Source: Pseudomonas monsensis (lineage in GTDB: Bacteria; Pseudomonadota; Gammaproteobacteria; Pseudomonadales; Pseudomonadaceae). From it: a DNA stretch of 64,000 nt. The DNA is taken from assembly GCF_014268495.2 (NCBI RefSeq), contig NZ_CP077087.1, positions 5,716,501-5,780,500 on the forward strand, in the 5' to 3' direction. The notes beneath the pieces were generated by a model that was not told the origin of the DNA, did not search any database, and saw nothing but the letters and a program-made list of their open reading frames with translations. Positions 16,446 to 25,253 of this stretch are shown here, piece after piece (within the stretch, counting starts at the first letter, position 1; the number at the start of each line of letters is the position of its first letter). The translations under genes and the position numbers were made by a program.

Positions 16446-17366
16446 ATGCCACTGCCGCTGATCTACCACGACGACTACAGCCCCGAATTCCCGGCGGACC
16501 ACCGCTTCCCGATGGACAAGTTTCGGCTGCTGCGCGATCACCTCGTCGACAGTGGCCTGACCCGCGACGCCGATCTGCTGCGCCCGCAGATCTGCCCCAA
16601 CGACATCCTCGCCCTCGCCCATGACCGTCGCTATATCGAACGCTACATGAGCGGCGAGTTGTCCCGCGAAGACCAGCGGCGTCTTGGCCTGCCGTGGAAC
16701 GAAGCCCTGGCGCGACGCACCGTGCGTGCGGTGGGCGGTTCGATTCTGGCGGCGGAGAAAGCCCTGGAGCATGGCCTGGCCTGTCACCTGGCCGGCGGCA
16801 CCCATCATGCCCATTACGATTACCCGGCCGGTTTCTGCATCTTCAATGACCTGGCGATCATCAGCCATTACCTGCTGCAAAGCGGTCGGGTCAATCGCGT
16901 GCTGATCTTTGACTGCGACGTGCACCAGGGCGATGGCACCGCGCGGATTCTCCACGACACGCCGGAGGCGATTACCGTTTCCCTGCACTGCGAGAAGAAC
17001 TTTCCTGCACGCAAGGCCGAAAGCGATTGGGACATTCCGCTGCCCAAAGGCATGGGCGATGCCGACTATCTGCAGGTTGTGGATGACGCGCTCAACTATC
17101 TGCTGCCGCTGTACCAACCGGACCTGGTGCTGTACGACGCCGGCGTCGATGTGCACAAGGACGATGCCCTCGGATACCTGCAACTGACCGACGAAGGGGT
17201 CGCCGCCCGCGATGAACGCGTGATGCGCCATTGCCTGGGTCGCGATATCCCGGTGGTCGGTGTGATTGGCGGCGGTTACAGCAATGATCGCCACGCCCTC
17301 GCCCGCCGCCACGGCATCCTGCATCACAGCGCGCAACGGGTCTGGCAGTCACACGGCTGTCATTGA
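16446..17366 (+). CDS. histone-deacetylase-family hydrolase
   Basis: 306 residues of the arginase/HDAC fold. Active-site signatures: GGTHHAHYDYPAGFCIFND with the tandem His, FDCDVHQGDGTARIL with zinc-binding Asp and His, and LYDAGVDVHKDD with the second Asp. Bacterial members remove acyl groups from small amines or proteins. The substrate is not indicated by the neighbours. ATG at 16446 starts MPLPLIYHDDYSPEFP, the expected family start; an out-of-frame ATG lies 11 bp upstream. Confidence 0.9.
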   Translation: MPLPLIYHDDYSPEFPADHRFPMDKFRLLRDHLVDSGLTRDADLLRPQICPNDILALAHDRRYIERYMSGELSREDQRRLGLPWNEALARRTVRAVGGSILAAEKALEHGLACHLAGGTHHAHYDYPAGFCIFNDLAIISHYLLQSGRVNRVLIFDCDVHQGDGTARILHDTPEAITVSLHCEKNFPARKAESDWDIPLPKGMGDADYLQVVDDALNYLLPLYQPDLVLYDAGVDVHKDDALGYLQLTDEGVAARDERVMRHCLGRDIPVVGVIGGGYSNDRHALARRHGILHHSAQRVWQSHGCH

Positions 17367-17507
17367 GTTGTGCTGCGTTACCCACAATGGCTGTGGAACG
17401 GCCTGTGGATAACCTGAGTGAAAGGGACTACAGACCACAGTGAGCATGGCTTACAGCGCACTGGTTGTTTTTTGACCAACATCTCGAACTGCCCCAAATC
17501 CTTTCAG

Positions 17508-17590
17508 AAGTAAGCCTGCTCGCGATAGCGTCAGCCCCTTCAACTCAGAGTTGACTGATCCACCGCTATCGCGAGCAGGCTAACTCCTAC
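17508..17590. repeat. REPIN-type inverted repeat
   Basis: AAGTAAGCCTGCTCGCGATAGCG and CGCTATCGCGAGCAGGCTAACTCC face each other. Same family as at 5537. It lies upstream of the flavoprotein gene in the 280-bp gap after the HDAC-like gene. Confidence 0.85.
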
Positions 17591-17606
17591 AAGGGATCTG
17601 CGCTGT

Positions 17607-17612
17607 TAGAAT
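17607..17612 (+). promoter_or_regulatory. candidate -10 element of the flavoprotein gene
   Basis: TAGAAT 35 bp upstream of the chosen ATG, directly after the repeat. No convincing -35 is visible, so this is a weak call. It argues against the in-frame ATG at 17611, which would lie inside it. Confidence 0.3.
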
Positions 17613-17646
17613 GCGCGCCTTATCCCGCCATACCGCAGCGCACGCC

Positions 17647-18894
17647 ATGACCCAGACTTCTGCTCGCCTCCCCGCTCACGTCGCCATCATCGGCGGTGGC
17701 CCTGCCGGCCTGATGGCCGCCGAAGTGCTGAGCCAGGCCGGCGTGCGTGTCGATCTGTACGACGGCATGCCCTCGGTCGGTCGCAAGTTTCTGCTGGCCG
17801 GGGTCGGTGGCATGAACATCACCCATTCCGAAGCCTACCCGGCGTTTCTCTCGCGCTATGCCGAACGCGCACCGCAGATTGCGCCGTTGCTGCGCGCCTT
17901 CGACGCCGATGCGTTGTGCCGCTGGATTCATGAACTGGGCATCGAAACCTTCATCGGCAGCTCCGGCCGGGTGTTCCCCACTGACATGAAAGCCGCGCCA
18001 TTGCTGCGCGCCTGGCTCAAACGCCTGCGCGACAGCGGCGTGGTTATCCACACCCGCCACCGCTGGCTCGGCTGGGATGCGCAAGGCGCACTGCGTATCG
18101 CCAGTCCCGATGGCGAAATCACCGTCAAAACCGATGCGACCCTGCTCGCCCTCGGCGGCGGCAGTTGGTCGCGGCTCGGTTCGGATGGCGCGTGGATGCT
18201 GCCCCTGGAGCAAAAAGGCGTAGGACTGGCGCTGTTGCAGCCGAGCAATTGTGGCTTCGAGGTGCAGGCCTGGAGCGAATTCCTTGTCAGCAAATTCGCC
18301 GGCGCACCGCTGAAAAACGTCGCCATCGGTTTGAACGACGACATCCCGCGCCTAGGAGAATGCGTGATCACTGCGACGGGCGTTGAAGGCAGCCTGATCT
18401 ACGCGCTGTCAGCCCCCATTCGTGAGGCGATCAACGCGCAGGGTGCTGCGACTGTGCACATTGATCTGCTGCCGGGCCGGCCTGTGGATAAATTGCAGGC
18501 GGCCTTGAGCAAGCCACGCGGTTCGCGCTCGATGGCCAAACATCTGCACAGTCAGGTCGGGATCGACGGGGTAAAAGCGGCGTTGTTGCGTGAACTGACT
18601 GACGCCGCCACCTTTGCCGATCCGGCGCTGCTGGCCCGGGCGATCAAGGCATTGCCGCTGACTTTGGTGAAACCCCGTCCGCTGGACGAAGCGATCAGCA
18701 GCGCCGGTGGCGTGACGTTCGAGGCGCTGGATGAGCGATTGATGCTCAAGGCGTTGCCGGGGGTGTTTTGCGCGGGGGAGATGCTCGATTGGGAAGCGCC
18801 GACGGGCGGCTATCTGCTGACGGGGTGTTTTGCCAGCGGGCGGGCTGCGGGGTTGGGGGTCGTGCAGTGGCTCAAGTCCGAGGCGTCTGCCTGA
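17647..18894 (+). CDS. HI0933/BaiN-family flavoprotein (TIGR03862-like)
   Basis: 415 residues. FAD dinucleotide fold at the start (VAIIGGGPAGLMAAEVLSQAGVRV) followed by the family's GRKFLLAGVGGMNITHSE. Mid-protein LLALGGGSWSRLGSDG and C-terminal VFCAGEMLDWEAPTGGYLLTGCFASGRAAGL are the typical second and third FAD-contact motifs. The family contains NAD(P)H-dependent oxidoreductases of mostly unknown substrate. ATG at 17647 is chosen because the dinucleotide fold begins 11 residues later. Confidence 0.9.
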   Translation: MTQTSARLPAHVAIIGGGPAGLMAAEVLSQAGVRVDLYDGMPSVGRKFLLAGVGGMNITHSEAYPAFLSRYAERAPQIAPLLRAFDADALCRWIHELGIETFIGSSGRVFPTDMKAAPLLRAWLKRLRDSGVVIHTRHRWLGWDAQGALRIASPDGEITVKTDATLLALGGGSWSRLGSDGAWMLPLEQKGVGLALLQPSNCGFEVQAWSEFLVSKFAGAPLKNVAIGLNDDIPRLGECVITATGVEGSLIYALSAPIREAINAQGAATVHIDLLPGRPVDKLQAALSKPRGSRSMAKHLHSQVGIDGVKAALLRELTDAATFADPALLARAIKALPLTLVKPRPLDEAISSAGGVTFEALDERLMLKALPGVFCAGEMLDWEAPTGGYLLTGCFASGRAAGLGVVQWLKSEASA

Positions 18895-18895
18895 A

Positions 18896-19166
18896 CCCTC
18901 ACCCCAGCCCTCTCCCAGAGGGAGAGGGGGCCGACCGAGGTGTCTTGGGCGATCCATCGACCTGAGCGGTCGAGTCGATTATGGATTCGGCAATGCTCTT
19001 TCAGGTCGGCACAACATTAACGCATCCCCCAATCAGTCCCCTCTCCCTCATCAACCTGAAACACCGAGTCGATTATGGATTCGGCAATGCTCTTTCAGGT
19101 CGGCACAACCTTAAAGCATCCCCCCAATCAGTCCCCTCTCCCTCCGGGAGAGGGTTAGGGTGAGGG
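18896..19166. repeat. repeat cluster related to the 135-bp array at 49.7-51.0 kb
   Basis: Starts with CCCTCACCCCAGCCCTCTCCCAGAGGGAGAG and ends with the inverse CTCTCCCTCCGGGAGAGGGTTAGGGTGAGGG. Between them GTCGATTATGGATTCGGCAA occurs twice, 94 bp apart (GATTATGG at 18977 and 19071), each followed by TGCTCTTTCAGGTCGGCACAAC. Same module as the large array, shorter and diverged. It fills the whole gap between two convergent genes. Confidence 0.88.
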
Positions 19167-19176
19167 GCTTTTGACT

Positions 19177-20517
19177 TTAAGGTTTACGCTTACGAGGTCC
19201 GGTGTTAAACACCGGCACTTTACGCACAGGCTTGATCGAAGGCTCCGGCGCCGATGTCTCACCGCTGTCGACCCACTTGCCGAGATTACGCTTGCCGCCA
19301 CCGCCGCCGGACGCCTTCGGCTTTTTCGGTTTCTTCGGCTTCTTGATCACCTGACCGCTGGCATCGGTGTCCGGCACGCGGTGTTCCGGTTCGAAGTCCG
19401 GCTCGTTCTGACGCTTCAACGTCTGACGCGTGAGCATCTCGATCGCCGACAGCAGGTTCACTTCATCGGCACACACCAGCGAAATCGCCTCGCCAGTCGA
19501 ACCCGCACGACCGGTGCGACCGATACGGTGGATGTAATCCTCGGCCACGATCGGCAGATCGAAGTTGACCACCAGCGGCAAGTCTTCGATGTCCAGACCA
19601 CGGGCAGCCACGTCGGTCGCCACCAGAATCTGCACTTCACTGAGTTTGAAACGGTCCAGCGCACGCTGACGGGTGGCCTGCGGCTTGTCGCCATGGATAC
19701 CGTCGGCGTTGACACCGAGGCCCTGGAGTTTTTCCACCAGCGCGTCCACACCGTTGCGGGTCTTGGCGAACACCAGCACCTGCTTCCACTTGTTCTTGCG
19801 CATCAGGTGCACGAACAGTTCCGGCTTGCGTTTCTTGTCCACCGTCACCACCCACTGCTTGACGGTGTTGGCCGCGACGTTGCGCGGGCTGACTTCGATG
19901 CTCAGCGGATCGTTGAGCATCTGCCCGGCCAGCAGGCGGATGTCATCGGAGAAGGTCGCGGAGAACAGCAGCGTCTGGCGCTTCTTCGGCAGCATGCGGT
20001 AAATGTTCGCCAGTTCTTCGGAGAAGCCCAGATCGAGCATGCGGTCGGCTTCATCCAGCACCAGGGTTTGCAACTGATCGAGTTTCAACGCGTTCTGGCG
20101 GAACAGGTCGATCAGACGACCAGGCGTGGCGACAAGCACATCAACGCCGCCGCGCAGCTTCATCATCTGCGGGTTGATGCTGACGCCGCCGTACACCGCA
20201 TAAGTGCGCAATGGCAGATTTTCAGCGTATTGGCGCACCGACTCATGAACCTGCTCCGCCAGCTCGCGGGTCGGCACCAGAATCAGTGCACGAGCCGAAT
20301 TAGCGGCCACTTTCGGCCCTTCCATGGCCAGCAACTGCAGCAGCGGCAAGGCGAAACCGGCGGTCTTGCCGGTGCCGGTCTGGGCCGCAGCCATCAGGTC
20401 GCGACCGGCCAGCACGGCCGGAATGGCTTGCGCCTGAACCGGCGTCGGGGTCTGGTAGCCGAGCGTCTCGAGGGAGCGCAGCAAGGGTTCGATCAGGCCA
20501 AGGGTGGCGAAAGTCAT
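19177..20517 (-). CDS. DEAD-box ATP-dependent RNA helicase, RhlE-like
   Basis: 446 residues. All core motifs are present: Q motif (GYQTPTPVQAQAIP), Walker A AQTGTGKT, PTRELAEQV, GG, VATPGRLID, DEAD (VLDEADRMLDLGF), SAT (LFSATFSDD), ATDVAARGLDI and HRIGRTGRAG. The C-terminal tail is basic, with KKPKKPKKPKA then a Gly run, typical of RhlE-type helicases that act in ribosome assembly or RNA turnover. Pseudomonads have several RhlE paralogues, so no symbol is given. Start at 20517 (MTFATLGL) fits the family. Confidence 0.92.
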   Translation of the reverse strand: MTFATLGLIEPLLRSLETLGYQTPTPVQAQAIPAVLAGRDLMAAAQTGTGKTAGFALPLLQLLAMEGPKVAANSARALILVPTRELAEQVHESVRQYAENLPLRTYAVYGGVSINPQMMKLRGGVDVLVATPGRLIDLFRQNALKLDQLQTLVLDEADRMLDLGFSEELANIYRMLPKKRQTLLFSATFSDDIRLLAGQMLNDPLSIEVSPRNVAANTVKQWVVTVDKKRKPELFVHLMRKNKWKQVLVFAKTRNGVDALVEKLQGLGVNADGIHGDKPQATRQRALDRFKLSEVQILVATDVAARGLDIEDLPLVVNFDLPIVAEDYIHRIGRTGRAGSTGEAISLVCADEVNLLSAIEMLTRQTLKRQNEPDFEPEHRVPDTDASGQVIKKPKKPKKPKASGGGGGKRNLGKWVDSGETSAPEPSIKPVRKVPVFNTGPRKRKP

Positions 20518-20582
20518 GGGAATACCGTAGGAAAATTCAGCGCAGTTGTGCGACACGAGTGTGCAATGGCGCGCAGTTTACC

Positions 20583-21524
20583 CTAATTCACGCGCTGTTC
20601 TGCTGGCACGCCTGTCTTCGGTGGCTGCGCGACGAGCGGCTGCGCCGGCCGCCGCCACTGCGGCAGACCGATCAGCACCACGGCGCTGATGATCACCAGC
20701 ATTGCCAGCGCTTCTTCCATGCCAATGGTCTCGCCGACGAACACGATCCCCAGCAACACCGCCACCGCCGGGTTGACGTAGGCATAACTGGTGGCCGCCG
20801 CCGGACGCACATGCTTGAGCAAGTACATGTAGGAATTGAAGGCGATGATCGAGCCGAAAAAAATCAGATACGCCAGCGCCAGCCAGCCTTCGAGAGGCGG
20901 CACGGCTTGCAGGTGCTCGCCACTCGCCGCGCTGCCGATCAGCAGCACCACGCCACCCACCAGCATCTCCACGGCACTGGCCATCGCGCCTTGAGGCAGC
21001 GGCAGGTGTTTGCTCCACACCGAGCCAAAGGCCCAGGTCGCCGCCGCGAAAATCAACAGCGCCGCGCCCATCGGACTCGATTGCAGGTTGGAGCCCATGT
21101 TGAGCATGGCGATGCCGACAATCCCCAGCGCCACCCCGGCCCACTCCAGGCGAGTATTGCGCGCCCCCCAGAAATAGCCACAGAGCAACGTGAACAAGGG
21201 CACCGTCGCCACCGCCAGTGCCGCCACACCGGACGCCACCCCGCTATGTTCGGCCACACTCACCGCACCGTTACCGAAGCTGAGCAGCAAAATCCCGATG
21301 ATCCCCGCGGCTTTCCACTGCGCCCAGGTCGGCGCCGGCGCCCCGCGCCAGCGCAGGAAGGCGTACATCAGGCTGCCGGCAATCACGAACCGCACGCCAC
21401 CGAGCATCAGCGGTGGCCAGTATTCAACGCCGAGGCGGATCACCAGATAGGTCGATCCCCAAATCACATACAGCGCAAAAAACGCGGCGATCAACGGCAA
21501 GGAAAAACGGCGCAAGGCAGGCAT
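20583..21524 (-). CDS. EamA/DMT exporter, YedA-like
   Basis: 313 residues with ten membrane helices in two EamA repeats. FFALYVIWGSTYLVIRLGVEYWPPLMLGGVRF is the strong YedA/RhtA-like opening, and FGSIIAFNSYMYLLKHVRPAAATSYAYVNPAVAVLLG the end of repeat two. It is divergent from an Lrp/AsnC regulator across 163 bp, a common pairing for amino-acid exporters, so amino-acid or related metabolite export under Lrp-type control is a reasonable inference. The longer upstream frame runs through the promoter region and is rejected. Confidence 0.9.
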   Translation of the reverse strand: MPALRRFSLPLIAAFFALYVIWGSTYLVIRLGVEYWPPLMLGGVRFVIAGSLMYAFLRWRGAPAPTWAQWKAAGIIGILLLSFGNGAVSVAEHSGVASGVAALAVATVPLFTLLCGYFWGARNTRLEWAGVALGIVGIAMLNMGSNLQSSPMGAALLIFAAATWAFGSVWSKHLPLPQGAMASAVEMLVGGVVLLIGSAASGEHLQAVPPLEGWLALAYLIFFGSIIAFNSYMYLLKHVRPAAATSYAYVNPAVAVLLGIVFVGETIGMEEALAMLVIISAVVLIGLPQWRRPAQPLVAQPPKTGVPAEQRVN

Positions 21525-21687
21525 GGGCAACTCGAAAGTCAGCGTCAGGGGATGGATTATTCTAGAAAGGCACGCAGGCAAAAATAAGCTACAAAACCTG
21601 TTTATCGCGCCGGTACACTTTTGAAAGAACGGAGATCTACGGGATAAACCGTGATTTCGAAAGTCTGGCAATTTAAGGAGTCCGGCC

Positions 21688-22140
21688 TTGGACAGATACG
21701 ACCGCATGCTGCTCAGCGCCCTGTTGGAAAACGGTCGGGCGTCCTACGCCGAACTGGCGCGCAAAGTGAACCTCTCGCCGCCGGCGGTGGCCGAGCGTGT
21801 GGCCAAGCTTGAGGCGGCCGGAGTGATCACTGGGTATCAGGCGAACATCGACCTGTCGAAAATCGGCCTGCCGATCCAGTGCATGATCGAATTGCGCCTG
21901 CACCAGAACGGCAGTCAGAAGGTCTACGACGAACTGGTGAAAATCCCGCAACTGACCGAGTGCTTTCGAGTGACCGGCGATCCGTGCGTGATGATGAAGG
22001 GCGCGGTGGGTTCGATGACGGAGCTGGAGGAGTTGATCAACCGGGTGGCGAAGTTCGGCTTCAGCAAGACTTCGATTGTGTTGTCGAGCGCGATCGAGAA
22101 GCGCGTGCCACTCGGCCACATCGACAGCAACGGTAAATAG
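21688..22140 (+). CDS. Lrp/AsnC-family regulator with TTG start
   Basis: 150 residues. N-terminal HTH (DRMLLSALLENGRASYAELARKVNLSPPAVAERVAKLEAAGVI) and a C-terminal RAM domain (IELRLHQNGSQKVYDELVKIPQLTECFRVTGDPCVMM). The start codon is TTG, supported by AAGGAG at 21675-21680 with 7 bp spacing, and no in-frame ATG lies before the HTH other than codon 6. Divergent from the YedA-like exporter that it probably controls. Confidence 0.9.
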   Translation: MDRYDRMLLSALLENGRASYAELARKVNLSPPAVAERVAKLEAAGVITGYQANIDLSKIGLPIQCMIELRLHQNGSQKVYDELVKIPQLTECFRVTGDPCVMMKGAVGSMTELEELINRVAKFGFSKTSIVLSSAIEKRVPLGHIDSNGK

Positions 22141-22181
22141 CTCGGGCCAACTCCTGCAAGGATTTTGTGTTGGGCTCTGCC

Positions 22182-22808
22182 TCAGCGGTAGCGTTGCAAG
22201 TGTTCGCTGACTTTGGCAGCCGGGACTTTCTGCAGTTTGCACAGCAGGTCGTGGTTCAACTCACGCACGCCATGCTTGTGCCGCAGTTCTTCAGCCAGAT
22301 GCGCCATCAGGTTCGCCGCCATCTCGGCATCCGCCATCGCCCTGTGCGCCTGACCGGTGTGCGGCAGGCGGGCGAAGGTGGTCAGGGTGCCGAGTTTGTG
22401 ATTTGGCGCTGCCGGCATCAGGCGCCGGGCCAGCAACAGCGAGCAGGCAAAGTTCTGCAGACGGGTACGTTTGATCCGCCCCAGTTCGAAGTCCCAGAAC
22501 TTCTGGTCGAACGAGGCGTTGTGTGCGACCAGCGGCGTGCAGCCGACGAACTCGTTGACCTCTTCCATGACCCTTTCCGCCGAGGGCGCGCTGCGCAGCA
22601 TGGCGTTGCTGATGCCGGTCAGTTGTTCGATGAAGGCCGGGACGCGCACGCCGGCGTTCATCAGGCTCTGGTAACGCTCGACGATGCGCCCGTTTTCCAG
22701 CATGACCACGGCGATTTCCGTGGCGCGACAGCTGCTGTTCGGCGACAGGCCGGTGGTTTCAAAGTCGATGACTGCAATGCGTTCCAAACCGGGTTGTACT
22801 CCATTCAA
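22182..22808 (-). CDS. DnaQ-like DEDDh 3'-5' exonuclease
   Basis: 208 residues. DEDD motifs: VIDFETTGLSP (D and E), VAHNASFDQKFW (D), and HRAMADAEMAANL (H and D), so the DEDDh exonuclease site is complete. A short C-terminal extension (LNHDLLCKLQKVPAAKV) is not part of the fold. No polymerase or GIY-YIG domain is attached, so it is a stand-alone exonuclease, not the Pol III epsilon subunit by context. It follows the NYN gene by 20 bp on the same strand. Confidence 0.9.
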   Translation of the reverse strand: MNGVQPGLERIAVIDFETTGLSPNSSCRATEIAVVMLENGRIVERYQSLMNAGVRVPAFIEQLTGISNAMLRSAPSAERVMEEVNEFVGCTPLVAHNASFDQKFWDFELGRIKRTRLQNFACSLLLARRLMPAAPNHKLGTLTTFARLPHTGQAHRAMADAEMAANLMAHLAEELRHKHGVRELNHDLLCKLQKVPAAKVSEHLQRYR

Positions 22809-22828
22809 ATCAATTCTTCAGTAGCGGC

Positions 22829-23308
22829 TCAGTTCTTCAACAACAGCGCGCCTTCGATCGGCACATAACGGCTGGCGGCGCGGATCAGCGAATTGGCCGT
22901 CAGGCCGGGCACACCATAGGCGACCGCTTGCACGCCGTGCTTGCTGATGATGCGTTCGAGCAGCATGTCGAAATCGCCATCACCCGAGGCCAGGACGATT
23001 TCGTCGACGTGGTCGGCGGCATCCATGATGTCGAGGGTGATGCCCACGTCCCAGTCGCCCTTGGCCGAGCCGTCGCTGCGCTGGATGTAGGGCTTGAGCT
23101 TCACGGTGAAACCGAGGTTGCGCAGGATCTGCTGGAACTGCTGCTGCTTGCTGTCGCCACGGTCGATCGCGTAGGCGTAGGCTTCGACGATCTGCCCGTC
23201 CTTGCTGATGTCCGCCCACAATGCGGCGTAGTTGAAGTGGCAACCATAGGCCTGACGCACGGTGTAGTAGAGGTTCTGCACGTCGGCGAACACTGCGATT
23301 TTTTTCAC
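22829..23308 (-). CDS. NYN/LabA-like PIN-fold protein
   Basis: 159 residues. NYN domain pattern: KKIAVFADVQNLYYTV (first Asp), GDWDVGITLDIMD (second), and IVLASGDGDFDMLLERI (third acidic cluster), which together form a metal-binding PIN-like nuclease centre. The GTG at 23308 is chosen because AGGAA lies 5 bp upstream and homology starts with VKKIAV; a longer frame adds nine residues. It forms an operon with the exonuclease, so RNA or DNA processing is plausible, but no substrate is known. Confidence 0.88.
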   Translation of the reverse strand: MKKIAVFADVQNLYYTVRQAYGCHFNYAALWADISKDGQIVEAYAYAIDRGDSKQQQFQQILRNLGFTVKLKPYIQRSDGSAKGDWDVGITLDIMDAADHVDEIVLASGDGDFDMLLERIISKHGVQAVAYGVPGLTANSLIRAASRYVPIEGALLLKN

Positions 23309-23445
23309 CGGGATTCCTGTGGGCGCATAGCGCACGAAGCGGGATCAGGCGCCGGGCCCGAAAAAGGCGCTCAGTATGCCAGCCAAGAGGAATGTTCAGC
23401 GAATAATCACCCACAGGCGCCATGGTGCTACTGACGAGCGGTGAA

Positions 23446-23539
23446 TGTGGCGAGGGGATTCATCCCCGTTGGACTGCACAGCAGGCCCAAGAAACCGGGG
23501 CCGCTACGCTGCCCAACGGGGATAAATCACCTCGCCACA
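23446..23539. repeat. inverted repeat, TGTGGCGAGGGGATTTATCCCC family
   Basis: TGTGGCGAGGGGATTCATCCCCGTTGG and, facing it, CCAACGGGGATAAATCACCTCGCCACA, with about 40 bp between. A second copy is at 61597. This is a repeat family distinct from the GCCTGCTCGCGAT type. Confidence 0.88.
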
Positions 23540-23566
23540 GTTCGATGTCAACCTGCAAGGTTTGGG

Positions 23567-24325
23567 TCAGACGAACGAATCATCGTCATCGAAGAACGAC
23601 GAGTTGTCGTCGCTGTAGTCGGTGTCGGTGAACCCGCCCTGGTCATTGCCCGAGAAGCCGTTATCGGCCACACGCTGGTCATCATTCCAGCCATTGTTGC
23701 TATGGTCAGCCACTTGCGCCGGCTCTTCCTTGATCACTTCAACGATTTCTTCGGGCTGCTGGTTGTGATGGAACAGGCTGCTGATGCCCTGCGCCAGCAT
23801 CACACCGCCGGCCACGCCGGCAGCGGTTTTCAGGGCGCCACCGAGAAAGCTGCTGCCCGCTGCTGCCGGGGCGGCTGGCTGTGCGTAATTAGGCGGTGGC
23901 GCGGCATAGTTCTGTTGTGGCGGTGCTGCACCAAAATTCTGCTGCGGTGCCGGCTCACGCCAGCCGCCCGTCGAGGCCGGAGCACTTGGGGTCGGTGCCG
24001 GACGCGGGCTGCCGCCGAAGATGCTGGACAGGAACCCGCCGCCACCGCTTGGCGCGGGGGCCGCGCTTTGCGTCTTGGCCGCTTGCAGCTCAGCCTGCAA
24101 TTGCTGGACTTGTTGGGTCAGTTGCTTGTTCTGCTCGTCGAGGCTCTTGAGCGCCGCCTCTTGCACCAGAATCGCCTGGGTCATGAAATAACCTGCCGCC
24201 GGCTGGCGGGTCAGGTGTTCCTTGATCCGCGCCTCGGCCTGGGCGTCGCGCGGGGCTGCCTCCGTTTCGGCTTGTTGCAGCCGGGAAAACAGTCCATCGA
24301 TCAGGGTTTGCTCTTCGCTGTTCAT
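23567..24325 (-). CDS. DUF2076-family protein
   Basis: 252 residues. The N-terminal ~80 residues (EEQTLIDGLFSRLQQAE, IKEHLTRQPAAGYFMTQAILVQEAALKSLDEQNKQLTQQVQ) form the DUF2076 helices with a short coiled coil. A long Pro/Gln/Ala/Gly linker with repeated PQQNF/PQQNY units follows, then a hydrophobic Gly/Ala-rich segment (SSFLGGALKTAAGVAGGVMLAQGISSLF) and a very acidic tail (YSDDNSSFFDDDDSF). ATG at 24325 has GAGG about 6 bp upstream. Function unknown; some databases mislabel the family as an ABC component. Confidence 0.85.
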   Translation of the reverse strand: MNSEEQTLIDGLFSRLQQAETEAAPRDAQAEARIKEHLTRQPAAGYFMTQAILVQEAALKSLDEQNKQLTQQVQQLQAELQAAKTQSAAPAPSGGGGFLSSIFGGSPRPAPTPSAPASTGGWREPAPQQNFGAAPPQQNYAAPPPNYAQPAAPAAAGSSFLGGALKTAAGVAGGVMLAQGISSLFHHNQQPEEIVEVIKEEPAQVADHSNNGWNDDQRVADNGFSGNDQGGFTDTDYSDDNSSFFDDDDSFV

Positions 24326-24503
24326 GGCGACCTCGTAGATTGCCGGGGATAACGTTGCCCTCGCCCACTGTGGGCGAAGTGCTCTCCCGTAATGGAGACA
24401 GTGACAGGATGTTTCAATGACCTTTACCGAATGTTTACGTTTGTGTCGCACCCGCCATCATCGGTTAAAGTGAGCCACTGTTTTTGACCTGCGATACCGA
24501 CTG

Positions 24504-25178
24504 ATGAATGCCTTCGAAGTACTGCGCGACTCCCTGTATTTTTTCAAACGTCATTTGGGCAGCATCGTGCAGTTGTGCCTGCCGCTGGTGATTTTCGAAG
24601 CGGTTCTGCAACAGGTCGTCGATCACGCCACCGGCCCGGACAATTTCTCGGCGATCAACGTCATTGTCGGTCTGTTGGTCTATCCGCTGTACACCGCCGC
24701 CCTGATTCTGTTTCTCGATGCACGCAGCCGTGGCGAGGCGCCGCGCAACCGGGATCTGCTGGCGATGGCCGCGACCCTCTGGCCGCGCTTCGCCGTGCTG
24801 ACCGCGTTGAACACGCTGCTGATTCTGTTGGGCCTGTCGCTGTATTTCCTGCCGGGCCTGATCCTGATGGTCATGCTCGCGTTCGGTGAATACCTGCTGG
24901 TCCTGCGCGGCCTGGGGCCGTTGCAGGCCATGAAGGAAAGCCTGCGCCTGACCCGTGGGCACTTCTGGCGAATCCTGCTGTGCATCCTGTGCGTGATGAC
25001 GCCACTGTGGCTGCTCAAGGGCGCGACGCTGGCGGTGTATCCCGAGCCGCAGAACCCGCTGATCGCCGTGTTGATCGACAGCGCTCACAGCTTCCTGCAA
25101 CTGTTCACCAGCGTGGTGCTGTTTCGCCTGTTCATGCTGATCAGTGAATTGCCTGACAAACGTGACGGGGCGGTCTGA
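24504..25178 (+). CDS. YciC-like (UPF0259) inner-membrane protein
   Basis: 224 residues, six probable membrane segments. The start (NAFEVLRDSLYFFKRHLGSIVQLCLPLVIFEAVL) and the loop RLTRGHFWRILLCILCVMTPLWLL match the YciC pattern. Function not established. Divergent from the DUF2076 gene and 75 bp upstream of the EEP hydrolase on the same strand. Confidence 0.8.
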   Translation: MNAFEVLRDSLYFFKRHLGSIVQLCLPLVIFEAVLQQVVDHATGPDNFSAINVIVGLLVYPLYTAALILFLDARSRGEAPRNRDLLAMAATLWPRFAVLTALNTLLILLGLSLYFLPGLILMVMLAFGEYLLVLRGLGPLQAMKESLRLTRGHFWRILLCILCVMTPLWLLKGATLAVYPEPQNPLIAVLIDSAHSFLQLFTSVVLFRLFMLISELPDKRDGAV

Positions 25179-25253
25179 CCGCTCTGCGCTTGGGCTTCGA
25201 GGCTGCCGTCAGGTATGCTCGGGGCCACTTTCTGTAACGCTATAAGCCGAGCC

